Assembly (NCBI RefSeq): GCF_019279795.1
Contig: NC_056732.1
Coordinates: forward strand, 1,072,189,938 to 1,072,253,937
Direction: 5' to 3'
Length of the DNA stretch: 64,000 nucleotides
Origin: Protopterus annectens
Taxonomy: Eukaryota; Chordata; Ceratodontiformes; Protopteridae
This document shows positions 46,440 to 58,800 of this stretch, in pieces. Below the pieces are notes generated by a model. That model worked only from the letters and a program-made list of their open reading frames with translations. It was not told the origin of the DNA and did no database searches. The stretch's first letter is position 1; every line of letters starts with the position of its first letter. The position numbers and the translations under genes were made by a program.

Positions 46440-46756
46440 CAAGAAAAAAGGATCCCCAACGGGGTACCTAGCTTTAGAAGACTTCAGGATGATTCAATTT
46501 GGAAACGAAAACTCAGGTAGTGGCCGACCGGCACTCGTGCGAACTGCTTCTGCTTCGGGCTCCTCGGCAAGAAAGACTGATGTAATGGTGTTGGCTGCCT
46601 GTTTTTATACCCCTAATGACCTGGCGTCAGTCCTGGAGCGACAGCAACCAACGCAGAAATACCAAGTATCTGGTATTCGGGCCGACTGAGGGCTACCTAA
46701 AGGCAGATAATCCAAGTGTGATGACTGCAACAGTGAAACATGAAGAACATCTATAA
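46440..46756. repeat. DIRS E 5' terminal region / inverted repeat
   Basis: Homologous to 8290-8620 and, inverted, to 37500-37690 and 38825-38870. It ends near 46756 (GAAGAACATCTATAAATGG), after which D0 sequence resumes. Confidence 0.8.
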
Positions 46757-47500
46757 ATGGCCACAACACTCTCATCCATCTGCGGCTGATGCAAATCTGT
46801 GGTTTGCTGAAGGGGCAAAGGCGGTCTGGAAACTTTCTTTTGTGGCTTGAAGAAGGAAGATTTGAGGAACCAGCAAGTTGTTCCACGGTGAAACCGAAAA
46901 AATAAAAGCCTGAAACCTGGGTAAGACTAACAGCAACAGCTGGTAAAACAGGAAAGTATTAAAGTAGTTGACTTTCACCAAAAATACTGTGAAATGCACC
47001 ACAGACACTTCTCAGCCCCCAAAAGTAATTTAAAAAAAGGTTAAAGCACAAAAACAAAGAAAAATCTGTAATATTTTCTTTCCACAAAAAGTAAAAAAAA
47101 GTCACACTTCACTGTAAGACATTACTGAAAGTCATGTGAAAGCAAATGTTTTCTCCTAGCTTAAAATAAATTAGTTTTATACAAAATCTTAAGTTTCTTT
47201 TAAGTTATTAATGTGAAGAGTTTTCTCCCCTAAGGGAACTTACCTGCCCAGCAATGGAGAAACACTAGCCTACCATCAATCCTTGAAAGTCCGCAAGAGA
47301 ATCGGTCTTTGGTGGCAGGAAAGCTCTGCAAACTGTCGATTTTCTTCAGCTCTGCTCAAGTTGCTAACAGTTTGGGCATGTGGAAGGTGCCCTTAATCTA
47401 TGGAAGATGGATGGCTGTTGTATCCTATTCCAAATACAACCCATACAAGCTAAAGCTACTGCAGCAGTGATTACATGAGGAGTATTTACATTTTCACTGT
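46757..47500 (-). mobile_element. Old DIRS copy D0, piece 3 (5' part and terminus)
   Basis: The run GGCAAAGGCGGTCTGGAAAC and following 100 bp parallel F3 at 58690-58800 (GGCAAAGGCTGTTTGCTTAAAC), which is the next piece expected after 37440. The end has GCTACTGCAGCAGTGATT (about 47453-47470), whose inverted form also occurs at 63622-63640. This fixes the 5' terminus of D0 near 47500. Confidence 0.68.
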
Positions 47501-47740
47501 GTATGCCCTGCACAACATATACTGTACCAGTTTTTCTATAAGGGGACCTTCACTGTTTGTTCTGTCACTAAGTTCATCCTCTTCTCCCCCTTAATTTAAC
47601 ATTATTTTTTTCCCCTGAAGTTCCTGAGCTTATGGAAGGAAAACCCTATGTTGTTAGGACAGTGTGCCAACCCCTGGAGCCTACTGGTTAACGTGCAATG
47701 ACTGAGAAAACACTTCCTACAAATTTGATACCTACACTGC

Positions 47741-47965
47741 AGTGGTGGTGCTGCGGTAACATTGTCGCCTCACAGTAAGACGTTGTCCTGTTCGATTCTC
47801 AGCTAGAGCGTCTTCTGTGTGGAGACATGTGTGAATGGGCGTACCTTCGTTGAAGGTTGTGCATCAGGGCCGGCAACTCGGCACGTAAAAATCTACTGCC
47901 AATCATTAGCGGACCAGAGTTCCACTGTGGCGTCCCCTAAATGGGAAAAGCCAAAAGACAACAAC
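47741..47965 (+). mobile_element. tRNA-derived SINE with RTE-like 3' tail
   Basis: The head has a pol III A-box-like TGCTGCGGTAACAT (47749-47762) and a B box GTTCGATTC (47790-47798). The 3' part (47921-47965) reads CCACTGTGGCGTCCCCTAAA then GGGAAAAGCCAAAAG, the tail wording known from RTE-type LINEs and their SINEs in fish. No open frame. Target duplications were not evident. Confidence 0.66.
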
Positions 47966-49164
47966 TTTTTATAAATGACACAAATATGTGCCTGTCTGAC
48001 TTGCAGAGAACTCAAACAGCAGCCAGTAAACAGACAGCCATAAAAATAAACTGGAGAATTCCCTTTCAGATCAACTGCCTAAAAAGGGCAAAATCCAAAG
48101 TAGTATAATCATTAAAGATGACACAAGCTCAACATCCAGAAGGAGGAAGACTCTAAGTTGGTTGCACTCTTTATAAACATGGAGATTACAGCTTTTCCAG
48201 TATGAAAAATAAAAATAAAAAAGCCATCAAGTGTTAACAATTTAGATTAAGTTACTGGCTAGTCATTTTACTGGATGTCAGCAAAGAGGAGACCTGGAAA
48301 AAGTAAGAGAAAATAAACTAGAAAATTAGAAGAAAAAAACAGAAAGTAAGCAGTCTTGCAGCTGTTCAGCAAAAAATAAAATGCATTCAGACATGTTTAA
48401 AATAAGTGAGAAACTGGAGGAATATATAAAGTCAAATAAAATGCTGGGAAGAACAGATTTAAGTAGCTATTTAGGGGAACTGATAAAACTGCAGAAATCA
48501 GAGGCTGCAACAAAGGAAAGGCAGGCTGAATGAGGATTCTAAAGAACTGCTTCAAAAACAGATTTAGAAGACAAAGGACACAGAAAGGACAGACTTTCTG
48601 CTATACTATCAAAACTGGAAGGAATAAACTGCATTAATTTTATAAAAGTACATGTAAGCAACTGGACTGGAATTCCACTACAGGATTTGTGACAGGAAAG
48701 GGCACACTGTGTGCATGCTACAAATGTGGCCATGAGAAAGAAGAAAAAAACATGCATCAGTAAAGATGCAGTCATACCAGCAGAAGGGGCTGCTCCTAAC
48801 AAAATGGTTTCAGTAGGGAAGAGTATTAACATCTGGGGACACATCAGAGTGTTTGTAGAAAATGATTAGTCACTGCATGTGTATCCATGTCATTGTTAAA
48901 ATTGTGAGTGTAATGAAAGTCTAGAACAAAAAATCCAGATGGAAACCTGAGCAGGCTGACTCCCGAAATACTAATGTAGCAAAGTAGATCTAACTCCTGC
49001 AGTAGGGGATGAGGTACCTGGCAGAAAAATAATGCAGTTAATAAGAAAGTGCTTCCCAAGAGGACTGCTAACTGTAAGGCCTTCCCCGCCCGATATAAAT
49101 GCATTGAACATTGATTCAACCTTCCTAAACTCAAGTACCAACTTCAGATGAAAATTAAGTTGAT
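47966..49164. other. Unclassified stretch; possible gag-like remnant
   Basis: Plus-strand sequence near 48390-48530 can be read as SEKLEEYIKSNKMLGRTDLSSYLGELIKLQ, and near 48690-48750 as a Cys/His piece CACYKCGHEKEE that resembles a half zinc knuckle. These could be an LTR-element gag or LINE ORF1 remnant. The evidence is weak and no RT lies nearby. Confidence 0.3.
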
Positions 49165-49180
49165 AGTGCATATCCAACAT

Positions 49181-49529
49181 AAGGTGGCCACAATGGTGCA
49201 ATGTTAAGTGTTGTCACCTCACAGTCAGAGGTTCTCCAGTTCGCTTCTCGACCAGGGTGCCTTCTGTACGGAATCTGCATGTCTTCCCTGCAGTCATGTG
49301 GGTTTCCTCAGAGTGCGCCAGTTTCCTCCCACATTCCAGAGACATGCAGTACATGAAATGGACACACTAAATTGGCCACAGGTGAGTGCGTGGGTGAGTG
49401 GTGCAAATGAATTACCATGGCATGGCTAGCCACTCAGCAGTGTAAACCTTGGCTCTAGATGATTGTCACTGTGAAAGTGACACCCTGACCCCATATGGAA
49501 AAATAGGAAAAGGGGTCAAGTATGGATGG
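49181..49529 (+). mobile_element. V-SINE-like tRNA-derived SINE with target duplication
   Basis: Flanked by AGTGCATATCCAACAT (49165-49180) and AGTGCATATCCAGCAT (49530-49545), a 16-bp duplication with one mismatch. The head holds B box GTTCGCTTC (49239-49247). The centre (49280-49350) reads ATGTGGGTTTCCTCAGAGTG, CCAGTTTCCTCCCACATTCC and AGAGACATGCA, the conserved core of vertebrate V-SINEs. The 3' tail region from about 49440 ends in TATGGAAAAATAGG-type sequence. Confidence 0.8.
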
Positions 49530-49545
49530 AGTGCATATCCAGCAT

Positions 49546-49739
49546 GGGAACGACCCTTTTTCTCCTGTTTTCCATACTCAACAAAATCAGAGATGATTAA
49601 TGGACTACTTCAAGGACAACAGATACTGTTTTTAGAAAGAAATTTGAGGTGGTTATAAGGGACATCCAATCCCTATGAAGTGAAGATCAGATAGGTCAAG
49701 TATTTGAGAAAGGAAGTCACAGCTGGTTCAAATGTCCAG
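49546..49739. other. Short gap between V-SINE and F1
   Basis: No feature recognised; it may belong to the decayed recombinase end of F1. Confidence 0.3.
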
Positions 49740-51290
49740 CTTATTTTTCAATACAGAATTTAATCCCCATGGTGGAGTCGCTGCTCTTATAAGGAGGCCT
49801 AAGATGCAGCAGCCTTCTGAAAAATTGTTTCACTAGTAAGGATAAGGTAAAATGAAGGGTCCATAGATACGCCAGGTAAAACTGCAGACAACTGCACTTT
49901 TACTAAGGAATAAGCTAATCCTGCTGCAAAAACAATCTGACATGTGTTGCACAATCAGAGAAACTCCAGGCAGCCTCTAGACTGGATTCCTCCTTTAGCA
50001 CCACAGAGAAACCCTCTTCCACTTATGCAGGACTTTCTAGTACTGGGCCTTCTAGCTTCCCTCATGATTTTTAGCATATATTCTTTAAATGGGTGACAAA
50101 GGGTAGTAGAGTACATCTCTACAGTCAAGCCTGAGGATCTTCAGGGTTTGAATATACCGAGGACATCTACAGCTTTGTCAGGAGGTTCACATGAAGCAGG
50201 GTTACTAGTTTTTTCTGCTGCAATAAGCATCAGCAGGCAGAACCAATGTTGTCTTGGCAAAAAGGGGTGCTACAAGAAGAATTTTTAGCTTTTCCTCTCT
50301 TTGCCTTCGGATTTGTCCTTAAGAGCAGAAATTGGACAAAAAGCACACAAACAGACCTCTCCAACAAAAGGAGACTATTGACTACTCAAACCTCTCTGCA
50401 GCATACTCCAGTGAAGAATTTCATCCTCTGTTGGCTGCTTAGAGAAACAAAGGCCAATTTCCAGTATACTACACCTGTCAATAAGGGCAAAGTACCACCT
50501 TCTGTGCAAAATTATTGTGTGGGACTAACATTAGTCCTGCTTACCTGATATGCTAAAGGGTTCTGCTAAGAAATGCATCCCACCCATTGTTTATGTAACA
50601 CATTACTACAGGTCATCTGTTGTGAGTTGCAAAATGCCTAGCTCCTAAACTGGCTTGAAAACCAGGATCAGCGCCATGATCACCATGCTACTAATGTGCT
50701 TCTTAATCTGGTATTTGTCACAACGGCCCTGAACACGCCAGTCGGCTAAATGGGCTTCTTGGGTCACTTAAGTGACATCTGTGGTTAGAGTCTTTGGGAG
50801 TTCTCTCTGAAAGGAAACTCAGAGTTCTTTATCTGTTAACATCTCTACGAGGCCTCTTGCCTTAGTTGGGGAGTAAGGGAATGGTTTCATCCAGGGCTTG
50901 TGTTGTTGACAAATACTTCTGAAGCATCAATGTAGCTTTATCATCTGCAGGCTCAACAAATGAACTATAAGAATGAACAATGCCACTTATCCAGATGCAC
51001 TGAAATTTTTGACTATGTTTTCAAGGAACTTAGCCAGGAAAGCTTCTCTATCCTTAAGGAAACAGACTTTGAGACAGTCTAACTGCACAGCAGATTCCAA
51101 ACAGGATATGGGGAAGCAGGAGGAGAACCCTAGGTTCTGAAAGCAATCTGGGTGTAAGTTAATGCCCTCTGTAATTCCTCTTGAGACTAGGCTTTGATCA
51201 GGGAATCTTGCAGAAATCACTATGCATGAATACCTGTGGTCCTGCAATGGGCTATTAACTGAGGCCATGCATTTTATTTAAAAATAAAAT
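49740..51290 (-). mobile_element. Decayed DIRS copy F1 (recombinase start, RNase H, RT end)
   Basis: Minus reading gives KIMREARRPSTRKSY-like codons at about 50075-50030, equal to the EARRPSTRQSY start of other DIRS recombinases. RNase H trace VMCYINNGWDA lies near 50600 (compare VMWYINKQGGT), and sequence at 50910-50990 aligns with the ALGFMAS..LHMRKLQ block. Stops are dense and no product is possible. Confidence 0.58.
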
Positions 51291-51799
51291 CATGTCCTTA
51301 ATGACAGAACTAGATCTGCATGGTCCTTGGTCCATCCATTTCATACAATTTAGACTGGGTGCTGCAAACCAGTCAGCTTAGCACAGGAAACCCTGTAATA
51401 TAGAACATCCTGGTTTCTTCTCCAGATTTAGCACATTACAACATAACTAGAACACACATACAGGCACAAATATACAAATGAGACAAAAGACTATTCCCTA
51501 GACCCGATTTGCCAAGGATGGAAGGAAAGCAGGTATGCAGAAGTTGGAGCAAAGGCCATGCAGATCTACTGTTACAGTTAAGCGTGCAAATTCTGTATCT
51601 GCCAAAGTCCAGCCCATCCAATTCAAACTGTTAGAAGAGATGCCAAGTTCATCCACAAGGGAAGTTATCAAGAAAAGACTAAAATGGAGGACATGGATCT
51701 TGAAATCTGGACCCACTTGTAGAATCTTGCAAACTACATAGATCAGCCCACATCACAGCCACACAAATACCATCCAAATATACAGAAAAAAGCCTTTGA
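51291..51799. other. Unclassified stretch between F1 and F2
   Basis: No motif was recognised in this roughly 500-bp region; it may hold a DIRS terminus too decayed to identify. Confidence 0.3.
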
Positions 51800-53175
51800 G
51801 GAAGCCACTGCTACAGCAAAATGTTCAGTAGCAACTGCTGTCAAATTGTTACGGCATACTTGAGTTGCAAAATTTAAGTCTGAAAGCCACCAGAGCAGGA
51901 TAAGAAACAAATGACTATATTTATGAAAACATTAAATACAAGTCACAGTCTCCTTTATTTGAATACTTAGGAGAAAAAACAGAAAATTAACAACTTGGTT
52001 AAAATAATTTTAGTGAATACCTTAAGCATAAAGGTAGGGTTTGTGTGCAGGACTATGCTTACTGAAAACTCAGGAGGCTTCACAGAAGATCATGAAATTC
52101 TTAGACTCATCTTGCCGACATTACAGTTATAGTCTTCCATGACAAATTTTTAATAAATTTTGTACACAAATTAAAGTGTGGTACAGTTAATTTTGCTAGG
52201 ACAAAATTCAAGCTCCAAAGTATAAGAGAATTCCTGGAAGGAAGTCTGATGAGTAAACCTCATCCGAAATGGACCTTGCTTACATCTTTTAAAGGTATGC
52301 AGAGAAGAGTTAAGCCATGGTGAAAAATCACAAAAAGCACAAAGCAAAAAATTAAGGCCCGTGATATAGATTTTTGACAAATATCATTTCAGAGCAGCTG
52401 GGACAAGTACCCCTGGAAACTGCCCAAACCACAAAAAAACTATTCCACTTACTTGGGTTTTTCTAACAGACCACCTCTAGACAGATGTAAGGATATGTAT
52501 GACCCTAGATTATTATGAAGCATTCCTGGCCAGTAGTGAAACTGGTAAAAAAGTTAGTCTGAAGGAATGAATGTCTGTGTGAGGCTTGAAAGTTTGGTAA
52601 GTCAAGGTCCAGAAACACCTCAGATGGATAGGGTCTGCCAAAGGAAGGGAAACTATACTTGAAGGCCAAAAAGGGGGCTATGCGAATCAACTTGATTTGC
52701 TCTGCAATGTTTTCTGTATGAAGTTGGTTAGTCCACCTGTAGAAAATATGGTCCCTGAACCACTTCCCCACAGCAAGGATTCAAGGATCTGTGAGGGAAG
52801 TTGCTGGACTTCATATTTAAGTTCCTTTTTCTTTCACGAGGAAAGCGCGACCGGGCCACGCAAGACCACTTTTTAGGGAAGCTCCTGTTGGAGATGCCAA
52901 AAGGTCACAACAATATTTCTGCCAACAGCAAAAACTTCACTACCACAATGATGTTGGTACATCACAAGCAGCACCAGCAGTTACCTGCTCAGCCAGTCCA
53001 CCACAGAGTTGGCTTCTTCAGGAATAGGGTCAAATAAGAGGTGAAATGAAAGTTGCAACATCCCCACACCTTCCTTACAGACACGGACCAGTAGCTGAGA
53101 AGGTGAACCTTTTGACCCCTTGCAGCCTCCAGTTTGCTGCCACCAAAAGCATGATGTTGATGAACACCCTGGGGG

Positions 53176-53220
<45 letters not shown>

Positions 53221-54200
53221 GCAAATGTCCAGTTCAAAACTAAAATGTCCGTCTATGACTTAAAAGTGTAGCAGCATTCGACTCCCATGCTATCTTAATT
53301 AGCAAGCAGGCATCATCATAAAGGTCTAAAAAGCACAACCACTTTCCTCCTGATACAAAGTACTAACTGTATTCCAACCATCAGAAATTCCCATTCTGGA
53401 GTGAAACTGCTGAGGATTTAAAGTCCAAAATAGGTCAGAGGTCCTTCCCTCTCCCCCACTCTTTCTAAAGAACTAAAGTAAATTAGGAGTAATATATGGG
53501 CTTCTCCGGTCTGGTGGGACCTCCTGGATTTCTATTTTTTGAAGGTTTTGAAACTCTGTTAACACTACACAATACTGACTTGAGTGAAACATCCAATAGA
53601 GAAATGGACGCAGATTGGGAATGATATGAAAAAAGGTCCACTGTCAAATGGAAGGGACAAATTATACACTGATTGCTTCCATAGTCGGACAGATGATTTT
53701 GCTCTTGCTGTACCCTCAAGAGGAGGCCCTGCATTGCTAGTTAGGCCTAAAGATCTTGCATTTTGGTGGGCATCCTTTCAGGAAACTGTCATACCAATTC
53801 CTCCCAGACTGTAGCCTTCCTATTCTTGTTGCTGGTCTTGATAATGCCATGAAGGGTAACTGGGTAGAGGGGGATCTGAAAAGAAATGTCACCAGCTCCC
53901 ATTGACCTCCAATTTTTCAATGATCACAGGCCAAAGATGTCAGTGCCAATAAACAGGTCACGAACAAAGTATACCATAAATTCTCTGCAAATATTTTGAA
54001 GCTTTGCAAAGTCTGGCAGCATACTCTGTCACATGCCATCTGTTTGGCTTGAAACAGATGAGGTAGTAGCTGCCTAGGAGGTGAACTTAAGACTTCACTT
54101 CAGCAACCTTGGGGAATCTATCTAATGTCTTCCTCATCTCATCAATGAGCTCATACTGGAAGCAAAGCATGTGCAAGAGGTAATTTAGCATCCTGATAAA
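51800..54200 (-). mobile_element. Decayed DIRS copy F2
   Basis: 52000-52450 aligns with recombinase (CATAAAGGTAGGGTTTGTGTGCAGG block and the segment around 52130-52260). 52770-52560 resembles the last pol domain (DLDLPNFQA). At 53180-53130 PRVFINIMLL matches APRVFTKVLA of RT, followed on plus by a (GT)n run at 53178-53218. At 53440-53400 PILDFKSSAV matches RPILDLSIL. 53830-54200 fits ORF1. All frames are broken. Confidence 0.55.
53171..53218 (+). repeat. Poly-G and (GT)n microsatellite
   Basis: Eight G followed by about 20 GT units, inside the RT region of F2. It lies where the finger-region codons of RT should be. Confidence 0.95.
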
Positions 54201-55239
54201 GGTGAAAAATCCAAACATCTGCTTCCCGAAACAGACCAATGCCTTGGATTCTTACTTGGTAGGTGGACTGTGGGGTGCCACATACTTGGTTCCTTTACAT
54301 GGGTTGTCTGACACAATGGAGTCAATGATGGTTCTATAAATTCTAATCCATAAGAGGCCAGAGAATATTGTCCAAAGTCTTGTAGGAATAAAGTACTACA
54401 ATATCGGACCAACAGTCCTTGATAAGTACCAACTCTGTTGTGATAAAAAACCATCCAGGAGATGAGGGTAGATCAAAAGACTTCATGCAAGATCCTTCCA
54501 ATACATGAGGGTGTCCTGGATGGCCAACTTCCCCATTTTTGCATTACCTGTAAAAAAAAATGTACTCATATTTGGAAATGATTTGTGGGGGAATAACCAG
54601 CATACGATTGCCTTCACGAAAATTAACTGATCCCTAATTGATGAAATATGCTGTTCTATCAAGACAGCACCCAAGTTGTCTGTGGACATCCAAGATATGA
54701 AGTATTCTTCATCCCCATTTTTGGATTAAGGGAAAAAAAAAAGTGGATAGTTTTGCTTAAAGTAAACTCGGACACTACTTTAGGCACAAACCCTGTCTCT
54801 GTGGAAAATGAGATACAGTTGGCTCACCATAAGAGCCAGCAACTCATTCTTCTTGCACTAGTCAAAGGAATCAGTAAAACTGTTTTCCATGTTCAGAACC
54901 CCAAGTCAGCCTGATCAACTGATTCCAATGAATTAAGTGTTAGCTTTTCTAACACAAAATTAAGAGGAGCCAAGAGTTTTCTTGGAGGTCTCTTTTACAT
55001 AAAACCCATTTCAAAAACATTTTCACACAAGAATGCATTGAAGGAGGGGGTTCCATGGGCAGACATGCTAAAATGGTGGCAAATTAATTTTGATGGAGGA
55101 AAAAGAAAGGCTATAGGATATTAACTCAGAAATATAAAACCAGAGAGACACTAGCCCTTAAAGAGTGCTGGTTATGTTTTATTGGCACTACTAGAAAACA
55201 TTTTCTATTTGCTAAAATAATACTTAATGCATTGCAAGA

Positions 55240-57080
55240 GAACTTGCTAGTATAAATACGAAATGTACATCCTCTAACAGGTTCCTAAGGGGAATTAAGA
55301 CCATCAACCAGTCAGTCAGTTGAGGGTGATTGGGGTCGGGGTGTATCAAACATGTCTGTTCTTGTGTGAGTAGATACATTCTCTGAGGAGGCTTGTGGTA
55401 ATTGCTCCTGGTCTTTCCCAAAAGAACGGAGAACCGCTGTTGTCTGGACCACAGGAGAGTCACCACAATGATCTTGGTGGATTCCTTCGAAATCTTCAGA
55501 AGTACCATGCATATTGTTTAAAAGTGTGGGAAAAGATACAGAAACATTCTGTCTAAGGAATGGAAAAGCAATCTGTTTTTCAGGCTTTCTTGCATGGAGT
55601 TCTGAAGCATAATTTTGCCGGCTGATTGCCTCATCTCTAAACAAAGATATCTGCATGAACTCCCAACAGATGATCATATCTTTGAAGAACCCCAATGTAG
55701 TTTCCATTTGTGATCTGCCTTTGTCCTGTTCATCTGGTCTACCATACAATTTGACTATGACATAATGCAAGATGCCTGCTGAGTGAGATTGTGCTGTACA
55801 GCTACATCACAAGCTAACATACCTAGTCAGCAAAGGGGGTACGATCTGATTCTCCCTTGCTTCATGATGTACCACATGGCTGGGATATTGTCTGTAAGAA
55901 CTTAAAGAAGTCTAGGGGACCAAAGACGGTTCAGAGAGTTGAGTGCCTTGATTATATTAAGTATCACTTTTATGTTTATGTGCTTGTATCCCATTCATGC
56001 TGTCAAATATACCCTGCACTTCTATTCCTCCTGAAACTGCACTCCAAGCAAAGTCTGAAGCAACTGTAATGATGGACTGCTGGGAGTGATAAGGGGAGAC
56101 CTGAATTAAGGGGATATTTGCTGTCTCTACCAAGGGATTTCTCATCTGACAGAGAAGATAAAGGGTGTTGGTTCTAGAATCAAAGGAACTTTAGATATCA
56201 CTATAGCTTTATCATGTGGAGTCTTGCCAGGGGTATCATGAGAATCATTGATGCAGTGAGACCCCAAATCCTGAAGTATTCCTTCTCACTGACCGAAGTC
56301 TGAGTGAGTAGTTCTAGATATAGATCTATTTTTCCTGTGGAAGAAAAGCTCTTTGAACTGAGGTGTCTAGCAGGCAGCCCAAGAACACAATCTTGTAATG
56401 AAGGAGTCAAAGACTTCTGAATGATCTCTTGGAATCTCGGCTTGTGCAGGAGATCTCTCACCAAACACAGAGACTCCTGACAATTTGAAATAGAGACTGC
56501 AAAGATAAGTCATCCAAATATGAAAAAATGTGGAAAATGTGTAGCCTGTAACATGCTATAAGTGGAACTAGACATTAACATTCCTGGTGCAGTGGATCTT
56601 CCAAATGGTAAGGCAGAGAACTGAAAATGCAATCTAGGCACACCAACATTAAGAAACACCAGAAATCTGGATGAACAGGGATGTGGTAAACATCTTTTAA
56701 ATCTAGTGTTACCAGAAAAATTAAACAAGGAAGAAGATTTAACAGGTTGTGAAGTGACAGTATTTTGAACTTGGGCACTACTACAAATTGGTTTTGGAAA
56801 GGAACATGAACATCCAGAACTGGTCCCAAGGCATTCTCTCTCTTTGGCACCAAAAAGATCCCTGAGGGGGGAGAAAAAAAACTTTACCAAACTGGGAAGG
56901 AGAAACTGGGTCTATTACTCCCGGACATTTGTTGAAGACCAGGAAGAAAGAGGAGTCTGGTCTGGTGGAGGAGGAATTACTCCCCGAAAAGGTGGAATAT
57001 CCTCCCACTGCCATCTGTAAACTTGACAAATGATTATCAAAACCCATTTGTCTGAAACTATTTATTGTTAAAGACAAAAA
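55240..57080 (-). pseudogene. DIRS F3 pol remnants
   Basis: Minus frames contain ENALGPVLDVHVPFQNQFVVVPKFKILSLHNLL (56830-56740), which parallels RPILDLSILNTFLVVPKFKMLTLQQLL, and LVTLDLKDVYHIPV (RT block A) at about 56715-56680. LHFQFSALPFGRSTAPGMLMS (about 56640-56570) corresponds to the LPFGLSTAPRVFT block. YFRIWGLTASMILMIPLARLHMIKL (56280-56201) corresponds to the block after RT. The YLDD box is not visible. At least three frames are used. Confidence 0.7.
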
Positions 57081-58800
57081 TGGAGATTCAGACTTTCTGA
57101 CAAAGGAGACAGACTGCCAGGGTGTAAGGAGGCTACACTGTGCCTTTTAAAAGTCATTCTTTTCAAACTGCCATTTGTTTTGAAAAGTTCTGGCCTTCTT
57201 TTTAAAACTCCCATCCCACTGGTTGTTAAAAGTCTGTTTACCAGCATTTTGCCGAGACTGTTTATTTTGTTTCTTACCAAAGGTGAATTAGGGGGTAGAG
57301 AATCCCTTGGAAAATTTAGAAAAGGAGGGCTGAAAAATCCGGAGAAATTCCCTCAATCAGTTTTATTCCTTGTCACATTTTTGATAACCTCTGCAATACA
57401 GGGACCAAAAACTAAATCTCTATCCTAAGGTGAACTTAAAATCTAATTTTTCACATCTTCCGGGAGGTTTTGAGAATGCAGCCACTTAAACCTCTTCAAA
57501 AAGTGCATCAGCAAACGTAGCCCTGGAAGTAGTATCAGAGTCATACAAACACACTAAACAATGAATTGTGACCTATATAATGGAAGAAACTAAACAATTT
57601 AAAGGAGTTTCTTCCTCATAGAAAAAAAAAAACTGCAGGCAAAGCATTCCCCCACACTTTCACAATTAGTCAACATAATCTTTAACATATGAGCTTGACA
57701 ATTCGAAATTCTGAAAATCAAAGTTGCAGAAGTATACACATTCTTCTCCACACTTATCAATTCATTTACCATCCTTGTCAGAAAGTATAGGATTGTATTA
57801 ACTAAATGTTTAGCAGCAGCAAGATTAATTAAGGCTACAGCTGTTAGGTCGGGATTTGGATGACAGCATAAAAGAGTGAGGAACTTTATAAACTTTTTAC
57901 AATTTGTCTGCCTTTTTAGGGCAGCAGGCTGACTATCAGGAAACCTGTAGGCAGAGAGAGAGATCCTCCAATGCTGACAGCACAGGAGGAATGCAGGAAA
58001 GTTCTGAAAATTAGACTTGTAATAGCACACAGTATCTTCTGAGAGACTGAGAAACCTCAGTGTTCTCCCACTGAAAACACCGGCACAGTCTAGAAATGGT
58101 CACAGAAAGAGAAATCCTCACAGACAGAATCAGATAAAGTGCTCTCCTTTGAATCAGAACCAGAAATCTGAGGAGAAAACCCTGTACATGTCCATTCATC
58201 TTCTTGTCCAGATTCTGAATCTGGAATCTTTATAGGAAAAGACGTATCAATTTTTTTTATACAGAAACCACCTTAAAAGAAGGATCAAACCGCTGAAACA
58301 GACCTTGGTAAAGACCTAATGAACTACTCCTGTCCAAGAAAATTTGAGCAGGAGCAGATGTAGGTTTACTTTTCTGTTTTGTTTTTGACAGGAAAAGTGG
58401 GGTCAATGCTGTAGTTAATGGCAGCAGCAACTTCTTCAAGGAATGGAAACCATATTCTTAACAAGGAAGACTTTCCTGCCCTTTCTCCCAGGACTGGCAA
58501 GAGTGGCTCTCCCTTGCTCACTGACAGGATTCCCAACAGCTACAGAGATTGTGGTTAAATTCCAATCCACAATAGCTGTAGGTTCTACACCAGGGGGTAA
58601 AAGATGAGTAGCCCGAGGAGCCAAATTTGGCCACAGCAGAACACCCCCCCCCCCCACCTGCAACAGAGGCAAAGTGCCAGCCTGCTGGGTGGCAAAGGCT
58701 GTTTGCTTAAACTTTTCTTTTTATGGTTGGAAGGACAGATACTGGGACTGGTAATTTGCTCTATGGTCAAGCCAAAAACAGTGCATCTTTCCTGAGAAAG
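57080..58800 (-). pseudogene. DIRS F3 ORF1 remnants
   Basis: VEKNVYTSATLIFRISNCQAHMLKIM (57750-57670) matches the KVYTSATLAIRALNCQFHMLK segment of other DIRS ORF1 proteins. Further up lie Ser-rich acidic codons (58250-58060) and an N-terminal part without a recognisable zinc motif. Stops are frequent. A C-run of about 14 bases at 58646-58659 adds to the damage. Confidence 0.6.

Larger units (their letters stand above)
37451..46756 (-). mobile_element. DIRS-type retrotransposon E, with internal tandem duplication and two LINE ends
   Basis: E runs from its 3' inverted-repeat region (arms 37451-37510 and 38770-38829) to its 5' end at 46440-46756, and belongs to the same family as B and C. A LINE 3' end (37738-38694) sits in the 3' region. 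Recombinase plus most of pol then appear twice: copy 1 38704-41341, copy 2 41536-44189, separated by another LINE 3' end (41342-41535). Copy 2 continues into the rest of pol and ORF1. E splits old element D0. Confidence 0.87.

Noticed and set aside
48390-48760. An LTR retrotransposon gag gene
   Set aside because: Only a half zinc-knuckle-like word and a short helical stretch are visible; no LTR, protease or RT nearby.
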